Assembly: GCA_002686955.1 (NCBI GenBank) | Contig: NYZA01000188.1 | Coordinates: 1 to 15,557, forward strand | Direction: 5' to 3' | DNA: 15,557 bases | Origin: Gemmatimonadota bacterium | GTDB lineage: Bacteria > GCA-2686955 | Shown: one piece after another, positions 1 through 9,500 of the stretch | Numbering within the stretch: position 1 is the first letter of the stretch | Layout of the letters: every line of letters begins with the position of its first letter | Translations under genes and position numbers: made by a program | The notes under the pieces: model-generated | What the model saw: the letters and a program-made list of their open reading frames with translations, nothing else | What the model was told of the DNA's origin: nothing | The model's database searches: none

Positions 1-78
1 GTTCGTCACGTCGCTCGGCGATTTGTCGCCTTCTACGAGCGGGTGCCGCAACTCACTGTAGATCTCATGCGCGCTCAT
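1..78 (-). CDS. actC: NrfD/ActC-type membrane quinol-binding subunit, N-terminal fragment
   Basis: The gene starts with ATG at 78-76 and runs off the left edge, so only 26 codons are visible. They contain the stretch RHPLVEGDKSPSDVT. An R-x-PLV-x-G segment followed by a D-V/I-T just ahead of the first membrane helix is typical of the N-terminus of NrfD/PsrC-family proteins, including ActC of alternative complex III. The start lies 14 bases inside the end of the upstream actB gene, which implies translational coupling. An alternative ATG at 68-66 overlaps the actB stop as ATGA but its frame hits a stop after 11 codons, so it is rejected. By family, ActC is a multi-helix integral membrane protein that binds quinol at the periplasmic face. 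None of the helices can be seen here. The assignment rests on the short motif plus position directly after actA and actB, which is the canonical gene order. Confidence 0.72.
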   Translation of the reverse strand, partial: MSAHEIYSELRHPLVEGDKSPSDVTN

Positions 79-3064
79 TTGACCCCGCTCGCTCCGTGCG
101 ATTGCGCACCTTGGCCAAGTAGCCCACGACAGGCTTGATTCCGAGCTCCTCGAGGACCGTGTAGTGGCGGGGGTCCCTCTTGAGAAGAGACAGCCGGCTC
201 TTCGGGTCGTTCATGTCGCCGAATACGATCGCGCCCGCGGGGCAAGACTGCGCGCAGGCTGGAATGATCTGCCCATCCTCGATCGCTCTGCCCCCTATCT
301 TTGCCGCCGCTTTAGTCTCCTGAATACGTTGCACGCAGAGGCTGCATTTCTCCATGACTCCGCGTGAACGAACCGTAACATCGGGGTTGAGTACCAGATT
401 CTGGAGTCTGTCCTCGCGTGGATAGTCGAACCAGTTGAATCGCCTCACCTTGTAGGGGCAGTTGTTAGCGCAGTAGCGTGTGCCCACGCAGCGGTTGTAG
501 ACCTGTTGGTTGAGACCTTCAGCGCTCTGGACGGTGGCCTGCACGGGACAGACGTTTTCGCAGGGCGCGTTGTCACAATGCTGGCACAGCATCGGCATGT
601 GCACCGCATCGACATTTTCGCCCTCTCCGCTGTAGTAGCGATCGATGCGCATCCAGTGCATCTCTCGAGAGCGGGATACCTCGTCGCGGCCGACGACCGG
701 TATGTTGTTCTCCGCTTGGCAAGAGACGACGCAGGAGGAACAACCCGTGCAGCGGCTCAGGTCGATCACCATTCCCCAGTGATGGGGGCTCTTGGGATGA
801 TCCGCGTACAGGCTGGGATGACCGTGGGCGCCGTGGTCCGATGCGGCGTGAGAGGCATGCCGCAGATTTTCGAGTGTCATCTCTCGAACGATCGGGCGCT
901 TCTCATGCCCTGCTCGGGCGAGTCCGGCGGGGACCGTGAGGGTGTGGTGCCTTTGAGTACACGCGAGCTCGCGCTTCCTGCCGGTTCGTTCGATTTTCAC
1001 GCGGCGTGCCCGAAAGGAGAGCCCAGCGGAGTGCGCGGTGATTAGTGGAGCGGCATTCGTGCCGACCCGGCCGCCAGCGTCCACGGTTGGCTTGCCCTCG
1101 AGCCACTGGGGTCCCACATCGGCGAAACGCTCCGTGCCCGCGCGGCCCCAGCCGAGGGGAATGGCGACGGTCCGCGCGTGTTGGCCCGGCTGCACGAGCG
1201 CTGGAAGTGAAAGAGTTGTGCCGGCATCATCGTGGATCTGGATCTCATCGCCGTCTTCTATGCCGAGAGCGCGAGCGGTCGAAACCGCGATCGACGCGAA
1301 GTTGTCCCAGGTGGTTTTGGCGATCGGATCCGGCAGCTCCAATAGCCATGGGTTGTGGGCGTGCCGCCCGTCGAAGAGCGTCGATGAAGGAGTGAGCTCC
1401 GCGATGAATTCGCCGGGCGCTGCTTCCTCTGAAGGATCGGGAGTGGTGACGGCCGCGGCGTCGAAGCGCGAATCTTGCTCCTCATCTGCGCCGACATCGA
1501 TCCAACCGTCGTGCAGAGCCTTGTTCCAAGAGGCCTCGAAGTCCGCGCTTCCCTTGGCTCGAGGAAAGACCATCGAGCGCCAATGAGCTCGAATCTGCTC
1601 GCGGGCCGACGCGAAGAGCCCCGACCAGGTCGCGATGCTCTCGAGCAAGGGACGTGTGTGGCCCAGGACGCGGAGCACCGGCTGGCGCAATGCCGCGATT
1701 CCGAGGATCGCTTCACTGTCGCCCCAGCTTTCGAGGAAATGGGGCTCGGGACAGACGAAATGAGCGTGCTGCGCCGTCTCGTCGATCCTGTCGGCGAAAC
1801 TGACGACCAGGCCGAGATCGTCGAGCAGGGGTGCCAATGCCTCCCCGAAGGGCAGATCGAAGACCGGATTCACACCCCGAACCAGAAGAGCATCGACCGT
1901 CCCGTCTTGGAGCTCCCGCCACAGTTCGAGCAGTTCGGCGTCGGAACCGACCCGCTGCCGAGAAGGCTGGTGAAGATCGATCGTCCCCATGTTGGAACCG
2001 GAGCCGTATGCTCCGAGCAGCTCGTTGATGTAGTTCGTCAATCGCTGAGCGACGACATCATTCTCGCCGCACAGGACCAGCGCGTGGTGATCGTGGGCTC
2101 CGAGAAGACGCCGGACAATTTCCTCGATCGTGCTTCCATCGAGGGGCGCCGAGGGCGAAGTGCTCCAGGGCGGTATCGCACCGGTATGTCGGGCCACCCG
2201 GTCGGCGAGCTGCGCCAGGATCATCGCCGCCGATCCAGGTGGAATAGGGATCCGTCGATCCGCGTTGCTCCCCGTGAGCGTCATCCGTGACTCGAGTTGG
2301 ATGTGGTGCGAGAAGGGAGTCTTGGTGCTCTCGTCCAGGCGACGGCCAGCTTGATAGGCCCGGGTGTGTTCGACCGGGGAGACCCACCCGCCGAGAAAAT
2401 CCGCTCCAATCGAAACGATGACCCGGGCGCGTTCGAGTCGGTAACGAGGCAGCACCCGGCGACCGTGGGTTTGCTCGTGCGAATCCGCGATCGCGGAGAG
2501 CGACAATGGATCGTAGGAAACGAGCCGAGAGTCGGAATAGCGCGACAAGAAACGCTCGATCGCTGCGCGTTCCGAAGGGCCGAGCGTCGAGTCGGTGAGG
2601 AAGCGAACTCTGCCCCCTTCCGACGCGAGCCGATCGAACTCCGCGGCAAGCTCCGTGTCGACGCTTAGCCAGTCACTCCGCTCACGCTTTCGAAGCGGCG
2701 CACGCAGTCGTTGTGAATCGTACAGAGAGAGCACGCTTGCTTGACCGATCGCGCAGAGTCCGCCACCCGATATCGGATGACCGGGGTTTCCCTCGAGCTT
2801 TACCGGTCGACCGTCCAGCGCCTTCGCGAGAGCGCCGCATCCCGCGGGACAGGCACCACAGACGGTTGCATACCAGTAGGCGCGTCCAGGTACGACCTCT
2901 TCGGGCGCGACCAGGTACGGAACCACTTCGCGTTCCTTCCCGCGGCTGCACCCAACCGTCGCAGTGGCTCCGATCGCGAATCCAGTCATTCGCAGGAAGT
3001 CACGCCTGTGCAAGCCCGGACCTTCGGTTGCCGTCCTGCCTGTCTTGCCACCTTGCCGCATCAT
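65..3064 (-). CDS. actB: ActB-type Tat-exported molybdopterin oxidoreductase-like / ferredoxin fusion (alternative complex III)
   Basis: A 999-residue protein. Residues 19-39 form a Tat signal (RRDFLRM, hydrophobic stretch, then Cys39 in a weak lipobox-like TVGC). A short EVVPY...PEE-VPG linker typical of ActB follows. Residues about 60-700 resemble the MopB fold and keep Cys69, 72, 76 and 104 in C-x2-C-x3-C-x27-C spacing. Residues about 755-960 are a DmsB-like ferredoxin domain with Cys772/775/778/782, 827/830/835/839, 859/865/869 and 907/910/937/941. The third set lacks one Cys (C-x5-C-x3-CP), as expected for one [3Fe-4S] beside three [4Fe-4S] clusters. In known ACIII, ActB carries electrons from ActC toward the ActA haems and its MopB part has no Mo cofactor. 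Two adjacent ATGs (3064, 3061) are possible; an AGGA sits 4 or 7 bases upstream. The gap to actA is 13 bases. A stand-alone periplasmic Mo-enzyme is less likely given the fusion and neighbours. Confidence 0.88.
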   Translation of the reverse strand: MMRQGGKTGRTATEGPGLHRRDFLRMTGFAIGATATVGCSRGKEREVVPYLVAPEEVVPGRAYWYATVCGACPAGCGALAKALDGRPVKLEGNPGHPISGGGLCAIGQASVLSLYDSQRLRAPLRKRERSDWLSVDTELAAEFDRLASEGGRVRFLTDSTLGPSERAAIERFLSRYSDSRLVSYDPLSLSAIADSHEQTHGRRVLPRYRLERARVIVSIGADFLGGWVSPVEHTRAYQAGRRLDESTKTPFSHHIQLESRMTLTGSNADRRIPIPPGSAAMILAQLADRVARHTGAIPPWSTSPSAPLDGSTIEEIVRRLLGAHDHHALVLCGENDVVAQRLTNYINELLGAYGSGSNMGTIDLHQPSRQRVGSDAELLELWRELQDGTVDALLVRGVNPVFDLPFGEALAPLLDDLGLVVSFADRIDETAQHAHFVCPEPHFLESWGDSEAILGIAALRQPVLRVLGHTRPLLESIATWSGLFASAREQIRAHWRSMVFPRAKGSADFEASWNKALHDGWIDVGADEEQDSRFDAAAVTTPDPSEEAAPGEFIAELTPSSTLFDGRHAHNPWLLELPDPIAKTTWDNFASIAVSTARALGIEDGDEIQIHDDAGTTLSLPALVQPGQHARTVAIPLGWGRAGTERFADVGPQWLEGKPTVDAGGRVGTNAAPLITAHSAGLSFRARRVKIERTGRKRELACTQRHHTLTVPAGLARAGHEKRPIVREMTLENLRHASHAASDHGAHGHPSLYADHPKSPHHWGMVIDLSRCTGCSSCVVSCQAENNIPVVGRDEVSRSREMHWMRIDRYYSGEGENVDAVHMPMLCQHCDNAPCENVCPVQATVQSAEGLNQQVYNRCVGTRYCANNCPYKVRRFNWFDYPREDRLQNLVLNPDVTVRSRGVMEKCSLCVQRIQETKAAAKIGGRAIEDGQIIPACAQSCPAGAIVFGDMNDPKSRLSLLKRDPRHYTVLEELGIKPVVGYLAKVRNRTERAGSNERA

Positions 3065-3077
3065 CTATTCCTATCGC

Positions 3078-3734
3078 TCAGTAATGGCAGGTCGCGCAGT
3101 CTAATGGTGGATCGACCGGCTTCCCCGCTTCGGTTCGCCCGGTCATCTCGCGGTGGCACTGCACGCACCAACCCATGCTGAGTGTTGCTTCCTGGCGCAC
3201 CCTATCCATGGTCTCGATCGCCCCGTGGCAGCTCTGGCACTCGATCTCCGCGGCGACATGAGGCCTGTGGTCGAAAGCCACGAAATCCGGAATACTGTGT
3301 ACTCTCTTCCAAGCGATCGGAGTGACCGCGTGCTCCGCGCTGGGCTGTAGCTCGCCATCGAGCCCCTGGGCGGAGTAGAGCTTCGCCAACTCCGCGGAAA
3401 CGATGGTCTTCGGGTTCCGTTTCTCTTCTTGAGCCCGGGCATCCTCTTCTCTTATCGCACCGATCGTCGCACTGACGAATCTATGGCAGTTCATGCAGAT
3501 GCTCGCCGAGGGGATTCCCGCTCTTCGGCTCTTCTCGGCTCCACCGTGGCAGTACAGACAGGGGATCGCGAGCTCACCGGCATGCAGTCGATGGGAATAC
3601 GCGATCGGCTGCACCGGTTGGTAGCCTCGATCGATCCCGACCAGGGGCACCTTGCTCACGGAGCGCGTCAACGAAGCCCCGGCAAGCACGATGCCCAACA
3701 GGAGGAGCGTCGAGAAGAGGCGAGCCTTCATCAT
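3078..3734 (-). CDS. actA: ActA-type pentahaem cytochrome c
   Basis: A 218-residue protein with an N-terminal hydrophobic segment (about residues 7-22) that is a signal anchor or cleavable leader. It carries five CxxCH haem c motifs at residues 59-63, 80-84, 166-170, 190-194 and 213-217. The blocks PIAYSHRLH ahead of the first haem, RRAGIPSASICMNCH at the second and FVAFDHRPH ahead of the third match the layout of ActA of alternative complex III, and their extra histidines could supply distal haem ligands. The chain ends one residue after the fifth motif, so no C-terminal domain is present. The start ATG overlaps the narI stop as ATGA, with an AGGGG six bases upstream; a second ATG follows directly. 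In ACIII this subunit passes electrons from ActB to a soluble or membrane cytochrome c. A generic NrfB/cytochrome c7-type multihaem is possible, but actB and actC follow immediately. Confidence 0.9.
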   Translation of the reverse strand: MMKARLFSTLLLLGIVLAGASLTRSVSKVPLVGIDRGYQPVQPIAYSHRLHAGELAIPCLYCHGGAEKSRRAGIPSASICMNCHRFVSATIGAIREEDARAQEEKRNPKTIVSAELAKLYSAQGLDGELQPSAEHAVTPIAWKRVHSIPDFVAFDHRPHVAAEIECQSCHGAIETMDRVRQEATLSMGWCVQCHREMTGRTEAGKPVDPPLDCATCHY

Positions 3735-4435
3735 CTAGAACCCCTGAATCCGTACCAACGGACCATTTGGGCGCGTCGCCACAGGTACTGATTCGGAATC
3801 ACCAGCACGTGCACGAGCCGGGTGAATGGGAAGAAGGCGATCATGAGGAACGCGGATACGATGTGGAGCTTCGCTAGCAAGGGCAGTCCGACGATGAAGG
3901 CCCAATCCGGTTGGAACTTCACGAGCGACCAGAGATAGGGCGAGACCGCCGCCGCAAACCAAGAGGATCCCCAACCAACAAACACCGCGATCAGCACGCC
4001 GGTCGAGACCTGAAAGAGCAACATGGCGAAGAGAACCCAGTCCGATGCCGTCGTAACGCCTCTGACACGGGTGTCCTTGGATCGGCGAATGAGAGCCATG
4101 ACGAGTCCGACGGCCGTAAGAAGGCCACAAATCAGAGCGCTGACCTCCAGCACGTAGAGTCGGATTGGGACGCCGTTCCATGCCAGTATCGCTCGAGGGA
4201 TCGCGAAGGCGACGATATGTCCCGCAAGTACCGTCAGCAGGCCGTAATGGAATGGGACCATGGCCCAGAAATGTTGGCGGTTTTCGAGGAACTGGGATGA
4301 AAGTGTGGAGTAGGTGAACGTGTCCTGCCGATAGCGCTGAATCGTCACGATCAGGAAGATCGTGAGCGACAGATAGGGCAGCGCGCCGAATAGGAAGACA
4401 TCGAGGTAGTTCAGAAAACCGCTACTCAGTTCCAT
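3731..4435 (-). CDS. narI: Respiratory nitrate reductase gamma subunit (cytochrome b)
   Basis: A 234-residue, five-helix membrane protein of the NarI family, close to the usual 225-240 residues. The four haem b histidines are at family spacing: His63 and His73 (ten apart) in the second helix region, and His191 and His209 (eighteen apart) in the last helix, inside KLHIV and FTRLVH blocks. The conserved RVRxxTT loop between helices is also present (RVRGVTTASDW). NarI anchors NarGH to the inner face of the membrane, oxidises quinol near the periplasmic face and passes electrons inward through its two haems to NarH. The gene begins 14 bases inside narJ, with GGAAGG upstream, and its stop overlaps the actA start. 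I see no missing ligand, so quinol-linked function should be intact. In systems with a NarC cytochrome, NarI may also exchange electrons with that cytochrome; this is inference here. Confidence 0.96.
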   Translation of the reverse strand: MELSSGFLNYLDVFLFGALPYLSLTIFLIVTIQRYRQDTFTYSTLSSQFLENRQHFWAMVPFHYGLLTVLAGHIVAFAIPRAILAWNGVPIRLYVLEVSALICGLLTAVGLVMALIRRSKDTRVRGVTTASDWVLFAMLLFQVSTGVLIAVFVGWGSSWFAAAVSPYLWSLVKFQPDWAFIVGLPLLAKLHIVSAFLMIAFFPFTRLVHVLVIPNQYLWRRAQMVRWYGFRGSR

Positions 4436-5090
4436 GGTCGACCTTCCGTTCAGAACCGTTTGGACCGTGCAAGCAGGGACCGTCGACGGGCGGCGGGGTT
4501 GGACAGCCCGAAGCGGTGAGTTCCGTCACCGAACCGGGCGGTGCGCTACGTCTCTTCTGAGGTTCGATCTCAATCGCATCATGCTCGTCGTTCACGATGT
4601 CTCGCGTGATTTGCAGGAGCGCCTCATATGGGCATTCCTTGTCGACGACCGCTTCGAGCATCTTTCGGAGTGCGGGGAGTACGTAGCGACCGGCAATGCC
4701 GTTCGCAAGCTCTGGCTCGGCTCTACCCAAGAGACGAAGGACATGTGTCAGGTGATCGGGTAGCTCGGTGATCTCTGGGATCTCATGGCGGCGGAGCTCC
4801 TTGCGCAAGTTGACCAACAGAGCGCCGCGCGCGTATTCCTCTCCGTAGACGTGCCAACCCACCTCGAGGGCACAGACGGGATTGATCTCGAAGCTGCGAG
4901 TAAACATCTCTTCGACTTCGCCCGGGGTCATTCGCGTTGCTCGTTCCTCGATGTCGCGAAGGGCGTCGCCTCGCCCCGGAGAGCGGGAGTCCGCGATAGA
5001 GCGACAAAGCGCCACCCGCTCGGCGAAGTCTCCCCGGGGGTACTCGTAGAGCGCAGCCAGAGCATCGAAGAGGGCGAGTTTGCTTTCCAT
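4422..5090 (-). CDS. narJ: Nitrate reductase assembly chaperone (NarJ/TorD family)
   Basis: A 222-residue protein of the NarJ/DmsD/TorD fold. Recognisable blocks are the N-terminal LALFDALAALYEYP and the central FEINPVCALEVGWHVYGEEY-ARG segment, which is characteristic of NarJ. NarJ is a cytoplasmic, system-specific chaperone that binds apo-NarG, allows molybdenum cofactor insertion and holds back membrane attachment until maturation; it is not part of the final enzyme. I take the ATG at 5090, two bases after the narH stop. A GTG at 5093 would overlap that stop by one base and add one residue. The 3' end overlaps narI by 14 bases. The C-terminal 30 or so residues are Pro/Gly rich and look disordered. 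Position between narH and narI is standard for nar operons. Confidence 0.93.
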   Translation of the reverse strand: MESKLALFDALAALYEYPRGDFAERVALCRSIADSRSPGRGDALRDIEERATRMTPGEVEEMFTRSFEINPVCALEVGWHVYGEEYARGALLVNLRKELRRHEIPEITELPDHLTHVLRLLGRAEPELANGIAGRYVLPALRKMLEAVVDKECPYEALLQITRDIVNDEHDAIEIEPQKRRSAPPGSVTELTASGCPTPPPVDGPCLHGPNGSERKVDHGTE

Positions 5091-5092
5091 CA

Positions 5093-6577
5093 CTATCCTC
5101 GCTGCGGTCCGCGCAGGAAACCGAAGCCCACGGCCTGTTTGTGCTCGAGGGGATCGTTGATCATCTCGATCGCCTGTTCACGCTGGGACGGCGCGAAGAC
5201 GAAACGATCCTTGAGGTTGGCGATCGTGCTCAGGCGGTAGATCGCTTCAGCCTCTTCGGCCGTGCAATCCGCTTCGCGCAAGACCCGATCAGCGGTCTCC
5301 TGCGTGATATCGCCGACCGTTGCCGCGCGACGGTAGTGGCGTACGGCCATCAACTTGCGCAGGGAGTAACTGACCACGCCCGTGTTGCCCGCCCCCAATA
5401 GATTGCCGAGGTACTCGACGGGGACCCTGGCCTTGTCGATGGCATGGAAGAAGTCGTCGGAGTCGGTGGAAATGGTGCCCTCTTCTTGGCTGCTCGTCAC
5501 GGGCAACAAGGGCGGCACGTAGAAGAGCATCGGGAGTGTTCTGAACTCGAGGTGCGGGGGCAACGCGAGGCCCCATTCCTTCACGAACTTGTAGACGGGT
5601 GAGCGGAGGGCGGCATCGAGGATGGCGTCCGAGATTCCCTGCTTGCGGGCCTGGTGCTGCACTTCGGGGTCACGAGGATCGAGAATCATCGATCGATGCG
5701 CTTCGACGAGTCCCGTGTTGTCGGTCATCGCCACATCGTGGATGCGATCCGCGTCATAGAGCAACACGCCCAGATAGCGGATGCGCCCCACGCAGGAGTG
5801 GAAGCAGGCCGGTGCCTGACCCGTCTCTACCCTCGGGAAGCAGAGGATGCACTTCTCCGATTTTCCGGTCTGCCAGTTGAAGTAGCTTTTCTTGTATGGG
5901 CAAGCTGATACGCAAGAACGCCACGCGCGACAGACTTTTTGATCGATGAGGACAATGCCATCTTCGCCGCGTTTGTAGAGTGCGCCGGAGGGGCACGACG
6001 CAACACATGCCGGATTGAGACAGTGATTACAGATGCGGGGGAAATAGAAGAAGACGAGTCGTTCGATCGCGGATAGCTGCGCTCGTTGCTCCTGTGAGAG
6101 GGCGACCAGATTGGGATCGTTCTCCGCATAGATCGGCGAACCGCTGAGGTCGTCGTCCCAATTGGGACCCGATTCGATGTCGATGTACCGTCCATCGATC
6201 ATCGAGATCGGCCTGGCAGTGGGTTGATCGTCCCCCTCCGGCGCGTTGAAAAGGTTTTGGTAGTCGTATGTCCACGGCTCGTAGTAGTCATCGAGGCTGG
6301 GCATCGAAGGATTATGGAAAATGTTCGGTACGATTCTGGCCCGACCAGTGGAGCGCAGGCTCAGATTGCCATCACGCGTCCAGCCTCCGCGGTACTTCTC
6401 CTGGTCCTCCCACTTAGTCGGGTACCCAGTGCCGGGCTTCGTCTCGACGTTGTTCCACCACATGTACTCAGTGCCCTTGCGGTCGGTCCACACATTCTTG
6501 CAGGCGATGCTGCAGGTATGACAGCCGATGCACTTGTCCAGGTGGAAGACCATGGAAACTTGTGAGCGAACGTCCAT
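5093..6577 (-). CDS. narH: Respiratory nitrate reductase beta subunit (iron-sulfur electron transfer)
   Basis: A 494-residue NarH. The start chosen is the ATG at 6577, giving MDVRSQVS-MVFHLDKCIGC, the usual NarH N-terminus, with an AGGAAGGA seven bases upstream. A longer reading from 6634 would add 19 atypical residues inside narG and is rejected. Cys16, 19, 22 and 26 open the first cluster motif. Further motifs are CNHCLNPACVASCP, C-RAW-RSC-VSAC-P and CILC...CFHSC. In the third motif Trp replaces a Cys (CxxWxxCxxxCP), the mark of the [3Fe-4S] cluster in NarH, so three [4Fe-4S] and one [3Fe-4S] are expected. The protein carries electrons from NarI haems to NarG in the cytoplasm. The LGVLLYDADRI block after the last Cys pair is also typical. 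The gene lies 19 bases downstream of narG. Confidence 0.96.
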   Translation of the reverse strand: MDVRSQVSMVFHLDKCIGCHTCSIACKNVWTDRKGTEYMWWNNVETKPGTGYPTKWEDQEKYRGGWTRDGNLSLRSTGRARIVPNIFHNPSMPSLDDYYEPWTYDYQNLFNAPEGDDQPTARPISMIDGRYIDIESGPNWDDDLSGSPIYAENDPNLVALSQEQRAQLSAIERLVFFYFPRICNHCLNPACVASCPSGALYKRGEDGIVLIDQKVCRAWRSCVSACPYKKSYFNWQTGKSEKCILCFPRVETGQAPACFHSCVGRIRYLGVLLYDADRIHDVAMTDNTGLVEAHRSMILDPRDPEVQHQARKQGISDAILDAALRSPVYKFVKEWGLALPPHLEFRTLPMLFYVPPLLPVTSSQEEGTISTDSDDFFHAIDKARVPVEYLGNLLGAGNTGVVSYSLRKLMAVRHYRRAATVGDITQETADRVLREADCTAEEAEAIYRLSTIANLKDRFVFAPSQREQAIEMINDPLEHKQAVGFGFLRGPQRG

Positions 6578-6584
6578 GACTTGG

Positions 6585-6592
6585 TCCTTCCT
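6585..6592 (-). promoter_or_regulatory. Ribosome binding site of narH (decides the start)
   Basis: On the minus strand the sequence AGGAAGGA lies seven bases before the ATG at 6577 and inside the 19-base gap after the narG stop (6597-6599). It supports the shorter narH start over in-frame upstream ATG codons that fall inside narG and lack such a site. Confidence 0.75.
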
Positions 6593-6596
6593 GCTC

Positions 6597-9500
6597 TTAC
6601 CAGCGGAGCTCGGGCAGCCTGCGCACATACACATGCGTATCGCGGTTGCAGCCGATCGGACCCCAGTAGTTGAAGTGATAGGTGAACTGCCCGTAGCCGC
6701 CGATCATGAGATTCGGTTTGAGCCGGGTTCGCGTGAGGCTGTTGTGGCCACCGCCGCGGCGGTTGCCCCTTAGCGGCGATTTCGGAACTCCGTAAGTCCG
6801 CTCAGGAGAGTGGTAGATGATGCAGATGCCTCGGGGAATCCGTGCACTCACACAGGCCCGCGTGACGACAACACCATGATCATTGTGGACCTCTACCCAG
6901 TCGTTGTCGGCGATCTCGATCTGAGCGGCATCTTTGTCGTTCATCCAGAAGGGCTCACACCCGCGCGACAAAGTCGTCATACGCTGATTGTCCCCGTAGG
7001 TCGAGTGGATATGCCACTTGCCGTGGGGTGTGAGGTAATTGAGCATCATCGTCTTCCCGACAGCATCGGAGACACGAAGATCCGAATACTGGTGCGGTGT
7101 CGGCTTTGGTTTGTAGGTGGGTAGGTGTTCGCCAAACTGCAGGTAGCCAGGATGGTCGAGATAGAAATGCTGGCGGCCGGTCAGCGTGCGCCAAGGAACG
7201 AGGTGATCGTGGTTGTATGTGTAGGGGGAATAGGCGCGCCCGTACTCGATCAACCCCGACCACATCGGGCTGCTGAGGTATCTGTGGGGGCGTGTTTGGA
7301 GGTCCTCGTAGGTCATTCGAACAGAGCGGGATTTCTCCGCGATGTGCGCGAGCGGGAGACCGGTTCGCTCTTCCATGTTCTTGTAGGAGCGGTAGGCGAG
7401 CTCACCGTTCGAAACCGTCGCCAACCGAAGAACCGCATTGCAGACATCGACATCCTGCTCGATCGAGGGGTAGGTTGCACCCTCCCATGTCGTCGAGGCG
7501 CGTGTTGTGAGCTCATCGTAGAACTCATCGCATTTGTAGTGGGTGCCGTGCGCCCCGATTCCCTTGTCGCGAACCAGAGGTCCCAGCGAAGTATACTGTC
7601 GATAAAGGTTCTTGTAGTCCCGGCTCACGACCTTCAGGTTTGGCATCGTCTTGCCGGGAATCGCTTCGATCTCGTCCTTGGACCAGTCGCGAATCTGCGG
7701 TTGAGCGATCTCAGCCGGCGTGTCGTGCGCCAATGGCATCGCGACCAGATCGTCCACCTTCTCGGGGAAATGCCTCTCAGCCATCTTCGAGAATCGCTCG
7801 GCTACGGCACGGAAGATGCCCCAGTCGCTCTTCGATTCCCAGCAGGGCGGAACCGCTTCAGAGAGAGGGTGCACGAAGCTGTGCATATCGGTGGAGTTGA
7901 GATCGGCCTTTTCGTACCAGGTGGCCGCCGGCAAAACGACGTCGGAATACAAGGCCGACGTATCCATCCGGAAATTCAGGTCGACGACCAGATCCATCTT
8001 GCCCTCGGGGGCGATGTCGCGGTACGTGATTTCGGTGACCGAATCACCGGCTATTTCGTCCGCGATTTCGTTGTGATGCGTCCCCAAGTAGTGTTTCAGG
8101 AAGTACTCATGCCCTTTGGAGCTCGACATCAATGCGTTTCCGCGCCAGATGAACCAGACTCGGGGCCAGCTTTCGGGGGCGTCGGGGTCTTCGACCGCGA
8201 ACTTGAGATCGCCGCTCTTGATACGTGAGAGCGCGTGCTCGACGACTGCATCGTTGTCGGCTGCTCCATCCGCTTTGGCCTTCTCTACGATCTCTAGGCT
8301 GTTCTCCGTGAATTGGGGATAGAAGGGCAGCCAGCCGTTCTTTACCGCTCGCACCTGCACGTCCATGGTGTGTCCCTGCGCGAGGGAGCCTTCTTTCTGG
8401 TTCGGCGGAACAGTGTGGTAGTCGGTGAACGACTTCTCGTATCGCCACTGGTCGGTGTGCACATAGTGCCAGCTCGGTGCATTCTGCAAGCGGGCGGTGG
8501 GAAACCAGTCTTTGCCAAGCGCGATCGCTCCCCATGATTCCGCCGGCGCCAGCTTCTCCTGACCGACGTAGTGGGCCAGTCCTCCACCGTTCTTGCCGAT
8601 GCATCCGCATAGCATCAAAGCGTGGATGCCGGCCCGATACATCAAGTTGGCGTGGTACCAGTGATTGATACCGGCCCCTATGATGATCGTACACTTGCCA
8701 CCGGTGTGCTCGGCGGTGCTCGCCCACTCGCGGGCGAACTGAATCAGGTCCTTTCGGCCCAAGCCGGTGAAGCGTTCCTGCCACGCGGGTGTGTAGGGGG
8801 CGTCTTCGTCGTCATAGCTGGCGGCGTACGCGCCCGGCAGCCCACGGGGGACGCCGTACTGCGCCATCAAGAGATCGTATGTTGTCGTGACGACAACCTC
8901 TTTGCCTTCGGCCGTCTTCAACTTGCGTGCGGGGACACCCCTCTCGATCGCTCGGGCCTCGGCGAAGTCGTCGAACTCCACCATCACGGTATCGCCGGCA
9001 CCATTCAGGAAGCTCAAAACCGGATCGATCGCCGAGCCGTCGGTGATGTCTTCCAGCTTCAGATTCCAATGCCCCTTGTTCTGCTCCGCCCAGCGGGAGC
9101 CCACGGCTCCACTCGGAAGCTTCGGCCGGTCATCCGCCGTATCCCAGAATAGGAATTGCCAGTCGCCGTTCTCGACATCGGAGTAGTGCTCGAGCCGGTT
9201 CGCCCGAAGTAGTTGCCCAGGCCGTACCTTGCCGTCTTCTTCGACCAACTCGACCAGGTGGGGAGCATCACTGTACTGCTTCAGGTAATCCTGAAACGCA
9301 CCGATCGCTCGGTCGTGGTGGAACTCCTTCAGAATCACATGGTTCACCGCCATCCACCAGGCTCCATCCTGCCCGGCGTTGACTCGCAGCCAAGTGTCGG
9401 CGTACTTGGAAACCTGACTGAAGTCGGGCGCGAACACGTACATCTTCGTGCCGTTGTGACGCGCTTCGGCCGCGAAGTGACAGTCCGGAGTTCGGGTCAT

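Noticed and set aside
6578-6634. Upstream extension of narH by 19 residues
   Set aside because: The extra segment lies inside narG, has no ribosome binding site, and the shorter start gives the conserved NarH N-terminus with a strong AGGAAGGA.
7125-8228. Long plus-strand open frame (367 codons) inside narG
   Set aside because: It is fully antisense to an unambiguous NarG. Such frames are expected in GC-rich coding DNA, and its product shows no recognisable domain.
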